Positions 31,001 to 39,730 of a stretch of 64,000 bases of DNA are shown piece by piece. Both the position numbers and the translations under genes were made by a program. The notes below the pieces were generated by a model. It was not told where the DNA came from. It made no database searches and was given only the letters and a program-made list of their open reading frames with translations. The DNA lies in assembly GCA_001724265.1 (NCBI GenBank), contig MEDY01000085.1:1-64000 (forward strand), given 5' to 3'. The stretch comes from Rhizaria sp. SCN 62-66. Lineage: Eukaryota; Rhizaria, unplaced. Position 1 is the first letter of the stretch. Every line of letters starts with the position of its first letter.

Positions 31001-32865
31001 CGCAGCGCGTCTACACCTCGTTCGCGCTCAACATCGCGCTCGCCGGTCTCGTGCCCGTCTGCGCAAAGTACTCGAACCGGTCCTACCCCGACGACATCCG
31101 CCTCGAGGCCGCCGTGTTCGTCCGTCTCTTTTGCTTGTCCTCCGACGCCGCGGCCAAGATGTTCGTCTCGTGCGGCGGTATCCCCTCGATCGTGGACTTT
31201 TTCCGCGACGACGGCCGCATGTCGCGCGAACTCGTGTGTTGCGCCGTCGACTGCATCCAGATCATCTTCGGCATCAACTCGTCGCCGCGCAACGACTTCT
31301 GCCGTCTCTTCTGCAAGGCCGGGCTGCTGCCGCTGCTTGCCGAGACGCTGCTAGCCGTGCACACCGAGACTCTCATGGCCACGGTCGGCGAGCCCGCGTT
31401 GGCGCGCTACGACGAAGAGAACCTCCAGGCCCAGCTCGAGGACCCCGCCTCCACGGCCAGCGCCACGGCTGCGGCTGCGGCTGGCGCCACGTCCACGACC
31501 GTCGTCGCCGGCGCCGCCAGCGGCAGTGTCTCGGCCGCCGCCTCCGCCTCTGCTCCCGCTGCCACCGCGGCCGCCGCTGGCGCTGCCCCGGCCGTGGGCG
31601 CTGGCGCTGCTGCTGGCGCCGCCGGCAAGGCCTCCGCCAACGGCGCCGGCGCTGCCTCTGGTGCCGCCTCCGCCTCTGGCGCTGCCGCGGGCTCTGCCGC
31701 GGGCGCCGCCGCCGGCTCCGCCGCTGGCTCCGCCGCCGCCACCGGTTCTGCCACAGTCGCCGTCGGCGCGGGCGCCGGCTCTAGCTCCGCCGTCAGCGAC
31801 GAGACGGGCGGGTCGAGCGGGCCGCTGCTGCGGTCGATCCTGACGAGCATCGGCGCCGCGGGCCGCCAGCGCCTGGGCCGCGAGCTCGAGTCGCTGCTGC
31901 CGGCGTACGCCTCGGTGGCCGAGTACGTGCCCAAGGTGGCGACGATCCTCGACTGGTTCTCGCTTGGCGACACGGTGGTGCAGACGCACTTCGCCGACGT
32001 GGCCGTGCTGCGCGTGCTCATCTCGGTGCTGCCCACGCTGCCGCACGAGGCCGTCATCACCGTGCTTAAGTCGCTCCGCGCCATCGTCATGAACACGACG
32101 GCGCTCGACGTGCTGCAGCAGGTCGGCGCGATCCCCGCGTTGACGCAGTTCCTCGACGTCAAGCATCCGCCCGAGCACCAGTCGCAGGTCCTCATGGTCA
32201 TGTACTACCTCTGCTCGCTTAACCCGGCGCGCCAGGAGCAGGCCGTGTCGTGCGACATTATTCCCCACTTGCAGCGCCTCATCACCACCAAGCACCCCCT
32301 CAGCCAGTTCGCGTACCCCATCATCTTCGCCCTGTGCAAGCTCTCCAAGCACGCGCGCGCGCAGCTCCGCAAGCACGCCGGCGTCGAGCTCTACCTGGAC
32401 ATCCTGTCCGACCCGTATTGGTGCACGCACGCGCTCGAGTCGCTGGCGACGTGGCTCAGTGACGACTGCGACCGTGTCGGCTTCCTGCTGTGCACGCCCT
32501 CCAACGTCGCCAAGATCCTCACGTGCTTCCGCAACGCCACCACGGCGCGCCAGACGGAAGCGCTGCTGCCGTCATTCTTACGCCTGCTCACGCTCTCGGT
32601 CAACGTCAACCTCGCCCTCGGCTTCCTGCTGGTGCAGGAGATCCACGCGCGGCTCCGCAAGCACGCGTCCAACAACACGATCCGCATCTCGCTGCTGCGT
32701 CTGCTGCGCCAGGCCGTCGCCGTCAAGACGCCTGCGATCCGCGCCGCCGTTGCGCGGTCCGACGTGCGCGCGCTGCTCACGGTTCTGGCCGGGGACGCCA
32801 CATACCCCATCGTCGCCTCGCTCGCGCAAAAGGTTGTCGATGAGATCGACGCCAACGCCGTCTAA
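28021..32865 (+). CDS. SepH/Cdc7/MAP3K-epsilon-like protein kinase with armadillo C terminus
   Basis: 1,614 residues, single exon, ATG 28021. Kinase domain at about 95-350: glycine loop GRGAFGIVY (103-111), VAVK Lys125, HRDIKSAN (217-224), DFG (237-239), VVGTPYWMAPE (253-263) and DIWSVGCTVIELITGKPPY, the Ste20/SepH/MAP3K-epsilon type. Septation-initiation kinases of yeast and plant MAP3K-epsilon act in cytokinesis and share this layout of kinase plus C-terminal armadillo repeats. Here the repeats span about 940-1145 and 1265-1614 (CGGIPSIVDFF, VGAIPALTQFLD). Between them and after the kinase are acidic DDDD patches and long Gly/Ala/Ser runs (about 813-923 and 1145-1263). Stop TAA. Confidence 0.92.
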   Translation: MYLRKRAHKNKDASAGADGAAGTGSSFPPSSSFPPSPFVAPGGGAAPGSPLPVSAAPSQPMANPATAAASTAGGNAGKPTAPNFGEEAERLVIGHYQLMKTIGRGAFGIVYRGLCLTTAETVAVKRINLHGMPKGELDGIEQEIGLLQGLMHPNIVKYRDAIRSESHLNIILEFVENGSLLWMMNTLGGKFPEPLVVHYIAQVVIGLEYLHNQGVIHRDIKSANILSTKHGLVKLADFGVATKLNESRKSTSVVGTPYWMAPEIIEMTGQQSPACDIWSVGCTVIELITGKPPYFDLQQMPALFRIVQDDHPPLPDNITPACKSFLLECFQKDPNRRIDAPGLLKHQWLKDAVKQFKDRMRLGGGAGGGGGGDAPLLDSAGMLGAFGGALGGESPDSIPRRAVAATQPAAASAQTAPATAAAGAGAGTGAAASTAAAAATKPAAAAAKPEDDDEGFWDDDDAPPSSGTATTTGGGAKGRSATTNGFGDDDDDDHDWFETQSSAGGAGAGALGSISANNGLRGPLGSSVGVSDELPDDDVDYKANTFSGGSKPAAAGSTPTTGGRALNAFREAGEEEEWGGAFGDALVAKLNAPAAAAAKAAAKGAAAGSSAKASSLRSGASAGAGAGAGAAGKTGTTVDLAAFADDGDDDDAFGLGDLVDLVPSSSSVAVTATAANAGGGSSSSSGSGATGSALSAEAVASRLRAFAPSADGDGDDDLADFDIDANAATLRLRALAGTTGKTGAGGDGGDGDGEAGAGAEEEDEDADPFDTVEFDDVVPDANSITLARFDRLVLALAPSSNGHAANANNIAGGAGAGAAAGSAAGAGSGAAGAAGSAAGAGSAAGTAGASGSVGSAAAAGSAAGAGNGAAGAAGAGGAAGSAAAAGAAAAGSAPAGSAAAGAGSAAASGSAAGSTAAPAGDSAAALLLDHDDADSAAAVTTIDTCRALSVMVATEAAALQSAITRCVVPIMEVLELPNMRCVHAVLCLVNNILSQRVYTSFALNIALAGLVPVCAKYSNRSYPDDIRLEAAVFVRLFCLSSDAAAKMFVSCGGIPSIVDFFRDDGRMSRELVCCAVDCIQIIFGINSSPRNDFCRLFCKAGLLPLLAETLLAVHTETLMATVGEPALARYDEENLQAQLEDPASTASATAAAAAGATSTTVVAGAASGSVSAAASASAPAATAAAAGAAPAVGAGAAAGAAGKASANGAGAASGAASASGAAAGSAAGAAAGSAAGSAAATGSATVAVGAGAGSSSAVSDETGGSSGPLLRSILTSIGAAGRQRLGRELESLLPAYASVAEYVPKVATILDWFSLGDTVVQTHFADVAVLRVLISVLPTLPHEAVITVLKSLRAIVMNTTALDVLQQVGAIPALTQFLDVKHPPEHQSQVLMVMYYLCSLNPARQEQAVSCDIIPHLQRLITTKHPLSQFAYPIIFALCKLSKHARAQLRKHAGVELYLDILSDPYWCTHALESLATWLSDDCDRVGFLLCTPSNVAKILTCFRNATTARQTEALLPSFLRLLTLSVNVNLALGFLLVQEIHARLRKHASNNTIRISLLRLLRQAVAVKTPAIRAAVARSDVRALLTVLAGDATYPIVASLAQKVVDEIDANAV
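30457..30790 (+). repeat. Gly-Ala-Ser low-complexity coding repeat in kinase
   Basis: About 110 residues built from AGSAAGAGSGAAGAAGSAAG-like units, silk-like, encoded by GC-rich degenerate GSN/GCN repeats. A second Ala/Gly/Ser block lies at about 31455-31790. Both sit in linkers, not in folded domains. Confidence 0.85.
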
Positions 32866-34269
32866 GTACCGCTAATCTAAGTGGTTTGCATTTATTCGAA
32901 TCAGTCATCACTGTGCGATCCGCTGTCTATCTGCCTTCATCGAGGTAGAATCTACTCCCGTCATTGATAACATATACTTTGTTCATAGTGAAACGTCACC
33001 GCGGTATGTGTTGTGTTTCTGTACGCCGGCTGTCTTCTTGCGAACCTCCGCAAATGTAACTGCACACGACTACTGTTGTTCTTCTCTCTCCGGCGCGCGT
33101 ACACGCTTCGCTACTCTACTGCAGTGGCTTCTCTATGACTCGCAATGTGACTATGACTCAATCAGGCCAGACTTGACTTGTTCGACTCGACTAAGTTTGG
33201 GTCGACTTGGCGTTGTATGGCTTCATTTTTGACAGCAACTCGTACCTACACTAGTCAAGCTTTTGATAATGCAATGCGAATGGACTCGCTAACAAGTACT
33301 TTAAATGACGTCCTATCTCGAGCCAGTGCTGTTGTGTTTCGTTTGCTTAACACTGCACGCAGCACTGTGCTCGCGGTCATGGCCTCTGTGTTTGCTGCTC
33401 AGAGACCACCTATTACGCTAATTTTGTCTCTCTGCGCACGCGCTGTGCGTGCTTGGATAGGGCTAAATCACAATGACACTCGTAAGAGTGGTTCCATTCA
33501 TCCACATCAACAATGGTGACGAGTGCTCAGCACGAGTCCCTTGTCCGCTTCCCAATTAGTTTATGTATCTTTCAGAATCTTATAGAGTAATATCTACAAA
33601 AGGTATGTGTATATGTATTATGCAAAGGCCAGCAGGAGTAGCCTGGCTTTATTAGAAACCTATTAACCAAGTTAAGCAACAAGATCGATAAGAACAACAA
33701 CAAACGTGTTTGTGTGCGCTGCATGATCGCAGCTGCTTTGTGTTTTGCTCATCCAAATCTAAAGTTGCTCTCTCTAAGTAACAAACCAAAGAGAGTGGCT
33801 CTGAATCCAATACACAATCCACACAAGAGAAAAAACAAATCATTCGTCGTGAACATGCAATTGCGTATGTGAAATATCGAATTCTGAAATGGCTGGCCTA
33901 TCTCGCGCTCCTAGACATGGTTCAAATTACAAGTCGAGTATATACGCAAACGTAGCTGTATACAATGTTGTTTTGTATTATTATTACGTATTCCTAACAT
34001 TAATCAGCAACGTTAAGTTTTTTTCTCAAACAAACACAGGTGTTGTTTGCCACGCTCTATGTAATACGCTCGCCATGTTGCTCTATCGCCGCGTTCAACG
34101 TGATGTAAACCATGTCCACAATCACATTCGCGCTCACACACACCACACAGCTTCACTTCGACCGTCCTGTCTCTTTCACACTTAGCACAGTCCATTGCCT
34201 TGCATCGCTTCATTCGGCTTGTTTTGAAAGCGTTTTCGCACAGACTCGCTACCGGGCCAGCAGGGTGAT
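32866..34269. other. 1.4-kb convergent gap, kinase / UBL protein
   Basis: Unusually long for a tail-to-tail gap here and AT-rich throughout. Short direct repeats of a GACTCGACT/GTCGACTTG type occur at about 33140-33215. Open frames are short and lack local codon bias. No tRNA fold found. Confidence 0.4.
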
Positions 34270-35334
34270 TTACCAAGGGTCGTCGCCGAAAGCGTCGCCG
34301 CCCTGGTCGTCGTCGCCCTCATCGCCCTCGTCGCCCTCACCGGCGCCCGCCAGCCCGACCAGCGCCTGCATGGCGGCCTGGATCTGCTCCGGGGTCAGCT
34401 GCGAGATGTCGTTGACGCCCATGGCCTGCATGAGCTGCTGCGCCGCGGCCGGGTCGTGCGCCAGCATCTGCTGCAGCATCTGGGGCGTCAGCGTGAGCTC
34501 CATGCCGTCGTCGCCGTCGAACATGCCGAGGTCGCCCGCGGAGTTGGCGCGGTTGAGTAGCTCGGCGCGCAGGGCGTCGTCGGTGGTGTCGGCTGGCAGC
34601 CCCAGGTTGGTGATGGCCTGCGCGCGCGCGTCGGGGTTCGACGCCAGCACCGTCATGATGCGCGCCACACGCTCTTCAGACCCGATCTCGTCGCCCTCGT
34701 CGCCGGCCGCGGCGTCCTCGTCGAGCATCGCGCGGATGGCGGCGGCAGACGCGGCGTCCACGTCCTCAAGGTTCGGGCCCGCGCCGGCCGCGGCGTCGCC
34801 GTCGCCCATGGCGGCCGCGCCGCGGCGGCGGACGCTCACGCCGGCGCCGCTTTCAGCAGCCATCGCGGGCAGCGGGCGGCGCGTCCAGTGTGGGTTCGGG
34901 GACTCGCACATCTCGCACACGGAGCGCGCCGCGATGTTGATGTACGTGCACATGGGGCACTCCCAGTCGGACAACACGGGCTTGTCCGCAGCGGCAGCGG
35001 GGGCAGCTGCAGGCGCAGCAGCAGCGGCGGCGGCGGGGGCAGCAGCAGCGGCGGCGGGGGCAGCAGCAGCGGCAGGAGCGGCGGCGGGGGCGGCGGCGGG
35101 CTTCTTCTTAACAACGACGACAACGGTGTCACCATCAGCAATTCCAACCTCTGCAAGCGTGGCGTCGTCGTTCTTGAGTGGAGTGCCCTTGAAGACGGCG
35201 GTGGAGACGACGCCGCCCAGCTCGGTGAGCGTCGAGGAGAGGTGCTCCTTGAAGGCCTTGACTGTGAGCGAGGCGTCGACGGACGCCGGGAACGACTGCT
35301 GACTCAAAGTCTTAATCGTCAGGTTCAGCGACAT
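34270..35334 (-). CDS. ubiquitin-like domain / RanBP2-type zinc finger protein
   Basis: 354 residues, ATG 35334, stop TAA. Residues 1-78 are a ubiquitin-like fold (LNLTIKTLSQQSF, LTVKAFKEHLSSTL, LAEVGIADGDTVVVV), similar in layout to Rad23/ubiquilin UBLs. A Pro/Ala linker follows, then a RanBP2/NZF zinc finger near residues 120-145 (DWECPMCTYINIAARSVCEMC, four Cys). The C-terminal half is acidic with two helical segments, one UBA-like (RVARIMTVLASNPDARAQAI) and one Gln/Met-rich (LTPQMLQQMLAHDPAAAQQL) resembling STI1 modules, and ends in GDEGDDDQGGDAFGDDPW. Likely a ubiquitin/proteasome shuttle or adaptor; the exact orthologue is unclear. Confidence 0.85.
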   Translation of the reverse strand: MSLNLTIKTLSQQSFPASVDASLTVKAFKEHLSSTLTELGGVVSTAVFKGTPLKNDDATLAEVGIADGDTVVVVVKKKPAAAPAAAPAAAAAPAAAAAAPAAAAAAAPAAAPAAAADKPVLSDWECPMCTYINIAARSVCEMCESPNPHWTRRPLPAMAAESGAGVSVRRRGAAAMGDGDAAAGAGPNLEDVDAASAAAIRAMLDEDAAAGDEGDEIGSEERVARIMTVLASNPDARAQAITNLGLPADTTDDALRAELLNRANSAGDLGMFDGDDGMELTLTPQMLQQMLAHDPAAAQQLMQAMGVNDISQLTPEQIQAAMQALVGLAGAGEGDEGDEGDDDQGGDAFGDDPW

Positions 35335-36335
35335 ATCCTAGGGTGCAGGGGCAAAGGCGAATCACAGCCGAAGGCGACGACAACAGGAGGGTGGGGCGGG
35401 AGGATGAGCCAAACGGTTGAGGTGAGTCTCCAAGTGAAAGATGCACACAGGGCCTGTTTGAGCATCATCAGTAAGATCCAATGAAGAGAACAAAAAAGCA
35501 AGTGGAAGACGGCTATTCAAAAGCTCACAAATCGTTTCTGTCACAAGCACAGCTGCCGGGGTTCATCCATGAAACCCGCTTGTTGCCGCCGCACTGAGCC
35601 TCCGTTCGGTCGAGCGGGTCGGCTGCAGAAAATCATCGATATCAGAGCAGTGCTACGCTCCATAAGAGTCGAAAGAGTCCGCGAGATTGGCGCACAATAG
35701 TCAATCTGGCTTGGCAAACTACATTGAAAGCAGAACAGGAAGTATGAAGTGATTGTTGAATTGAGGGCGGTGGATGGAGAGGCAAAAATCAGTTTGTGGT
35801 TGTACGCCGACTGTGGGTGAGCACTTTTTGGCCAGCACCGAGCACTCGAACAAACCGACGGGCGCCACGCTAGCGCAGCGAACGAGGTTGTAACGGCAAG
35901 GATATCTCTGCGAAGGATCGTTAGATCAACAAATTTTGTGTGCCTTGATTTGAAAACGTGTCTTTTGTATTTGTCATTTAATCATTGCGCTGCGCGGCCT
36001 TCGTTGAGGCCTCCAAGCACACTTTGAAAGACGCATTGATATTCGTGCTGTCAATGAAAAGCACGTGAGGGCAATTGATAACACGGACTCGTTTTCTGCG
36101 ATATAACAAAGATGATACACCATATACTGCACGTTTTACGATGATTCTCTTACGCTTCTTCTGGGTTTCCTTGTTTCTATCTCTTCCTACTTCTGTTTCC
36201 CCCGCCTCCCAGTCCCTTAAGCCCTCCAGCAGCTCCTCGCTGTTTCTCTCAATCACCCTAGCACCGCACTTCCCACCCCTTTTTCGACCTGCGCCTCGCC
36301 CCTGCGAGCTTTCACCTCCTTCTTTCTCTGTAGCC
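35335..36335. promoter_or_regulatory. divergent gap, UBL protein / FAD oxidoreductase
   Basis: 1.0 kb. GTACGC at 35802 and a TTTCTCTGTAG acceptor at 36333, two bases before the ATG, could bound a 532-nt 5' UTR intron of the FAD gene. This fits the window's splice rule but is unproven. Confidence 0.35.
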
Positions 36336-38420
36336 ATGCTCTCGACGCTGCTGATCGCGGCCACCGGCGCGCTCGCCGTGCTCTGCGCGGCCTGCCTGGT
36401 CGCGGCCGAGTACCTGGGCCGCAAGTACACAGTCGTCTACGACGTTCCCGCGCTCGCCCACCCGCGCCCTGCGCCGGCGCGCGGCAAGCACGCCGTGGTG
36501 CTGGGTGGCGGCCTGGCCGGCATCATGGCCGCACGCGTGCTGCTGGATCACTACGACCACGTCACCATCGTCGAAAAGGACTTTTACGACTGGGACTCTA
36601 AGCGCGTCCGCGGCGCCGTCCCCCAAGGCGCGCACGCGCACCTGCTGCTTGCCATCGGCAACGCCACGCTGCAGCAGCTCTTCCCGGGCATCGAGAACGA
36701 GTTTCAGCGCCGCGGCGGCCTTGTTTCGGACCTCGGTAAGGCGATGCGGTGGTTCTATTGGGGCTCGCTGCGCGTGCGGTGCGAGATGAACTACCCGTTC
36801 TGGTGCGCGTCGCGTCCGTTCGTGGACCGCGTGGTGCGCGACCTCTTTTTCCAGCAGTTTGGCGACCGCGTGACGCTGAAGCAGGGCCGCACGATCGAGG
36901 CCCCCGTGCTCTCGACGGACCTGCCCGCGCTCTACGCCGATAAGACAAGCCGCGTGCCAATCACGGGCCAGTACGCAAACTCGGACAAGATCGACGGGGA
37001 CGAGTTCCGCGTCGTCGGCGTCCGTATCAAGCGCCGCGCGGAGAAGACCGGCAACAGCGTCAGCAACGTCAGCAGCGTGAGTCCGAACGGCAACAACAAC
37101 TGCTCGCTGGACTCGGCTCTGGACGCCGAAAACACCACGATCGCCAAGACCAAGACTGACGCCAAGCCTGAGAGCGTGGCGAACGAGCACGGCTACGACG
37201 GCGTGGTCAACGATGTGGACGCGGCAACGGTGACGACGGCGCTCGACGCCAGGACGGCTGCCGCCGAGGCCGCTGAGATCGCCCACTCCAACGCCATCAT
37301 CGCGCCGCTGCTGGCCAAGGACGCCGACGCGGCGCCGGAGGAGTTCGTCCTGGGTGACCTCGTCGTCGACTGCTCCGGCACGAACCCCGTCTCGGAGACG
37401 TGGGCCAACCGCCGCTGGGGCCTCGAGATCCCCTCGACGGTGCTCAAGGCCAACGCCATGTATGTGTCGCACCTGTTCGAGGAGCCCGCCGACGTGAACC
37501 CCGAGTGGATCTGCGCTCCTGTGTACCCCGTGCCCGGCTCGTCCTCGCGGTTCGGCTACCTCATGCGCATCGAGCACAAGCGATGGCAGGTGACCGGCAT
37601 GGCCACTGCGGGCACGCGCGTGCTTGCCGCCGAGGACGAGGACTCGCTCCCCGCGTTCATCGAGCACTTCAACAAGCTCGACGACGACTTTATCTACAAG
37701 ATGCTCACCACGCCCTCCGCCGTCACGGGTGCGCCGCCGCGTGCTGTGCCTGGTGAGCGCCTCCACATCTACAAGCCGCCGCGGTATGTGCGCCGCCACG
37801 TCGAGCGCGTCGCGCAGTGGCCGGAAGGATTACTCGTGCTCGGCAACGCCGCCTGCGTGTTCGACCCCGTGTACGGCCAAGGCATGTCCGGCGCGGCCAT
37901 CGGCGCGCTGTCATTGAACAAGGTGCTGCAGCAGTCGCGCTTCGCGTCTAAGGCCGCGCTCACGGGCAATGGCTTCGCTGCGGCGTACCACGCGCTGCTC
38001 GCGGACCGGCTCGCGTTCCCGTGGATGCTGTGTGTGGGCGAGGACCGCCGGTGGACGGGCATCGAGGCCTCGGGCCCCGCGGCCGGCCCGCACTTCCTGA
38101 TGCGCTCGCTGCAGTTCTGGATCCGGCAGGGCATGGTGCTGGCCGAGCTCCACCCGCTGGCGCAGCGCACGGCGATGGGCATCATGAACATGACCGTGAG
38201 CTTCACCTCGCTGCTCAACCCGGCGCTCGTGTATCTCGTGTTCAAGAACGTCGCCAGCGAGCTGCTCGGCCTGAGCCCGGAAACGACGCCGGAGGCGCGG
38301 TTCCCAGAGATTGAGCACCGCCGCCAGGAACGCATCGCGGAGATGCAGCGCAAGCGCGAGGAGGCCGTCGCCAACGAGTGCAAGCTCGACGCGCTGGCCG
38401 CTGCTGCTGCCAAGCAGTGA
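36336..38420 (+). CDS. membrane-anchored FAD-dependent monooxygenase/oxidoreductase
   Basis: 694 residues, ATG 36336 chosen because it directly precedes an N-terminal membrane anchor (LLIAATGALAVLCAACLVAA, about 5-24). Rossmann FAD motif VVLGGGLAGIMAARVL with GGGLAG at 57-62 and acidic Glu80 closing beta 2. The C-terminal flavin motif is GLLVLGNAACVFDPVYGQGMS, near residue 500. Squalene-epoxidase / hydroxylase-type FAD enzymes share these features; FVDRVVRDLFFQQFGD precedes the second strand. An insert of about 100 polar residues (Asn/Ser/Ala/Asp-rich, about 230-330) interrupts the middle. Two hydrophobic helices near the C terminus. Stop TGA. Substrate unknown; the overall layout resembles bacterial relatives. 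Confidence 0.82.
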   Translation: MLSTLLIAATGALAVLCAACLVAAEYLGRKYTVVYDVPALAHPRPAPARGKHAVVLGGGLAGIMAARVLLDHYDHVTIVEKDFYDWDSKRVRGAVPQGAHAHLLLAIGNATLQQLFPGIENEFQRRGGLVSDLGKAMRWFYWGSLRVRCEMNYPFWCASRPFVDRVVRDLFFQQFGDRVTLKQGRTIEAPVLSTDLPALYADKTSRVPITGQYANSDKIDGDEFRVVGVRIKRRAEKTGNSVSNVSSVSPNGNNNCSLDSALDAENTTIAKTKTDAKPESVANEHGYDGVVNDVDAATVTTALDARTAAAEAAEIAHSNAIIAPLLAKDADAAPEEFVLGDLVVDCSGTNPVSETWANRRWGLEIPSTVLKANAMYVSHLFEEPADVNPEWICAPVYPVPGSSSRFGYLMRIEHKRWQVTGMATAGTRVLAAEDEDSLPAFIEHFNKLDDDFIYKMLTTPSAVTGAPPRAVPGERLHIYKPPRYVRRHVERVAQWPEGLLVLGNAACVFDPVYGQGMSGAAIGALSLNKVLQQSRFASKAALTGNGFAAAYHALLADRLAFPWMLCVGEDRRWTGIEASGPAAGPHFLMRSLQFWIRQGMVLAELHPLAQRTAMGIMNMTVSFTSLLNPALVYLVFKNVASELLGLSPETTPEARFPEIEHRRQERIAEMQRKREEAVANECKLDALAAAAAKQ

Positions 38421-38948
38421 GCAGTGAGTGCGTCCTCTGTTGTGTTCTGCTCCGCAGTGGTGTGACGCATGCACCACACACTTGAGCTCGCGTCATTGTG
38501 TGATGTTTGCTGTTGTGGCGCTGCCACCCGCGTTGAAAGGTAAATTAAATGTATATATCTCAATCTGTGTATAGTCGAGTTAGAGTCATGCCAGTGATTA
38601 GGCTGTGTTCTGTTATTAGCTGAGTTACGAAGAGTTGGACCGACCCTCCTTGTTTATGTTTGACTGGGTTGAATAGTGGTTCGGTGTACAAGGTCTGTAA
38701 CAATAAATTATGTTTTAATCTGTTCCGGCAATACCTTTTTATAATTTTGGCGATTTTTAATAACTATTATCCTGGTTAAAACTGAACTTTAGTACTCTGC
38801 ACGGCGACTTTTTTCGGTCCAGCAGCGCCTGCCTGGTTGCGCCCACGGTCAGAGAGCGAGTTCGAACGAACGGCGCAGTGTTTGAAGTCGAGCTGACATC
38901 TTGAGAAGCGTTTGTCTGTCGCGATAATCCGCTACGTAACTTATCAGT
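38421..38948. other. intergenic, FAD oxidoreductase / prefoldin 6
   Basis: 3' UTR, then the PFDN6 promoter; AACAATAAATTATG near 38699 is a possible poly(A) signal. Confidence 0.4.
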
Positions 38949-39730
38949 ATGGATCAAGCTAAGGCTCGGTACGTTCTTCCTTATATTTTATGCTTAAGTC
39001 AAACAGACATCGCTACCCTTGTCGGCGACGGCACGCGTTATCTTTTCTTGCAATCCACAGCAACGGCCAGTATCCTCTCTTTCCCCGCTCAACACACCCT
39101 CCATCATCGTAGTATAGCGAACTGAGTGTTTCTAAATGAGGCACCGATATGTGTTATTCATGTACTTTGACTTTAATTCCCTTGCATCGCCTGTCTCTCA
39201 CTCCTACCGGCTCTTTTCACTCTTCATGCCGTTTTCATTATACCGGCTCGCCCAACTTCGCTCTTCCCCGTGTCCTGTTCATCTAAACGGCGCCATATAC
39301 GTTCCTTACACTACGCTATGCACCCACTTACAGCCAACTCTCCATGGAGTTCCAAACAACGATGGCCGCCATGAAGGAATCCCAGGAGAAGATCGCTGAG
39401 CTGCGTGAGCCGACGACGCGCCTCATGGGTCAGGTCAACGAGAACGAGATGGTCAAGAAGGAGCTCGAGCTCATGGAGGACGACGCCGCCGTGTTCAAGC
39501 TCCAGGGCCCCGTGCTGGTGAAGCAGGACCTTGCCGAGGCGCGCCAGAACGTGGCGAACCGTCTCAAGTACCTCCACGGTGAGCTTGCGCGCATCGAGAA
39601 TGAGATCAAGGAGAAGCAGGACCAGCAGGACGGCTACCAGCAGAAGCTGCAGCAGCTCTCCGAGGTCTTTAAGGCTATCCAGCAGCAGGCCGTCGACGCC
39701 GCCACCAAGAAGGCCGCCCCCGCCAAGTAA
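38949..39730 (+). CDS. PFDN6: prefoldin subunit 6 (two exons)
   Basis: Beta-class subunit of the hexameric prefoldin chaperone that delivers nascent actin and tubulin to CCT. Exon 1 is 20 nt (38949-38968, MDQAKA plus two bases); exon 2 is 39334-39730. 138 residues against 129 in human. Helix 1 is followed by the family hairpin LMEDDAAVFKLQGPVLVKQD, LAEARQNVANRLKYLHGELA, then the second coiled-coil helix rich in Gln/Lys. Stop TAA. Confidence 0.94.
38969..39333 (+). other. intron in PFDN6 (365 nt)
   Basis: Donor GTACGT after GCTCG, acceptor CCACTTACAG before CCAACTCTCC. Total coding length 417 nt after splicing, in frame. Confidence 0.85.

Noticed and set aside
33140-33215. tRNA-like B box (GTTCGACTC)
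   Set aside because: T stem arms do not pair and no A box is found at the right distance.
36075-36335. N-terminal extension of the FAD gene to an ATG at 36075 region
   Set aside because: Composition changes to AT/pyrimidine-rich UTR and the membrane anchor begins right at ATG 36336.
38820-38890. tRNA-like B box (GAGTTCGAAC)
   Set aside because: No complementary T stem or acceptor stem and no A box upstream.
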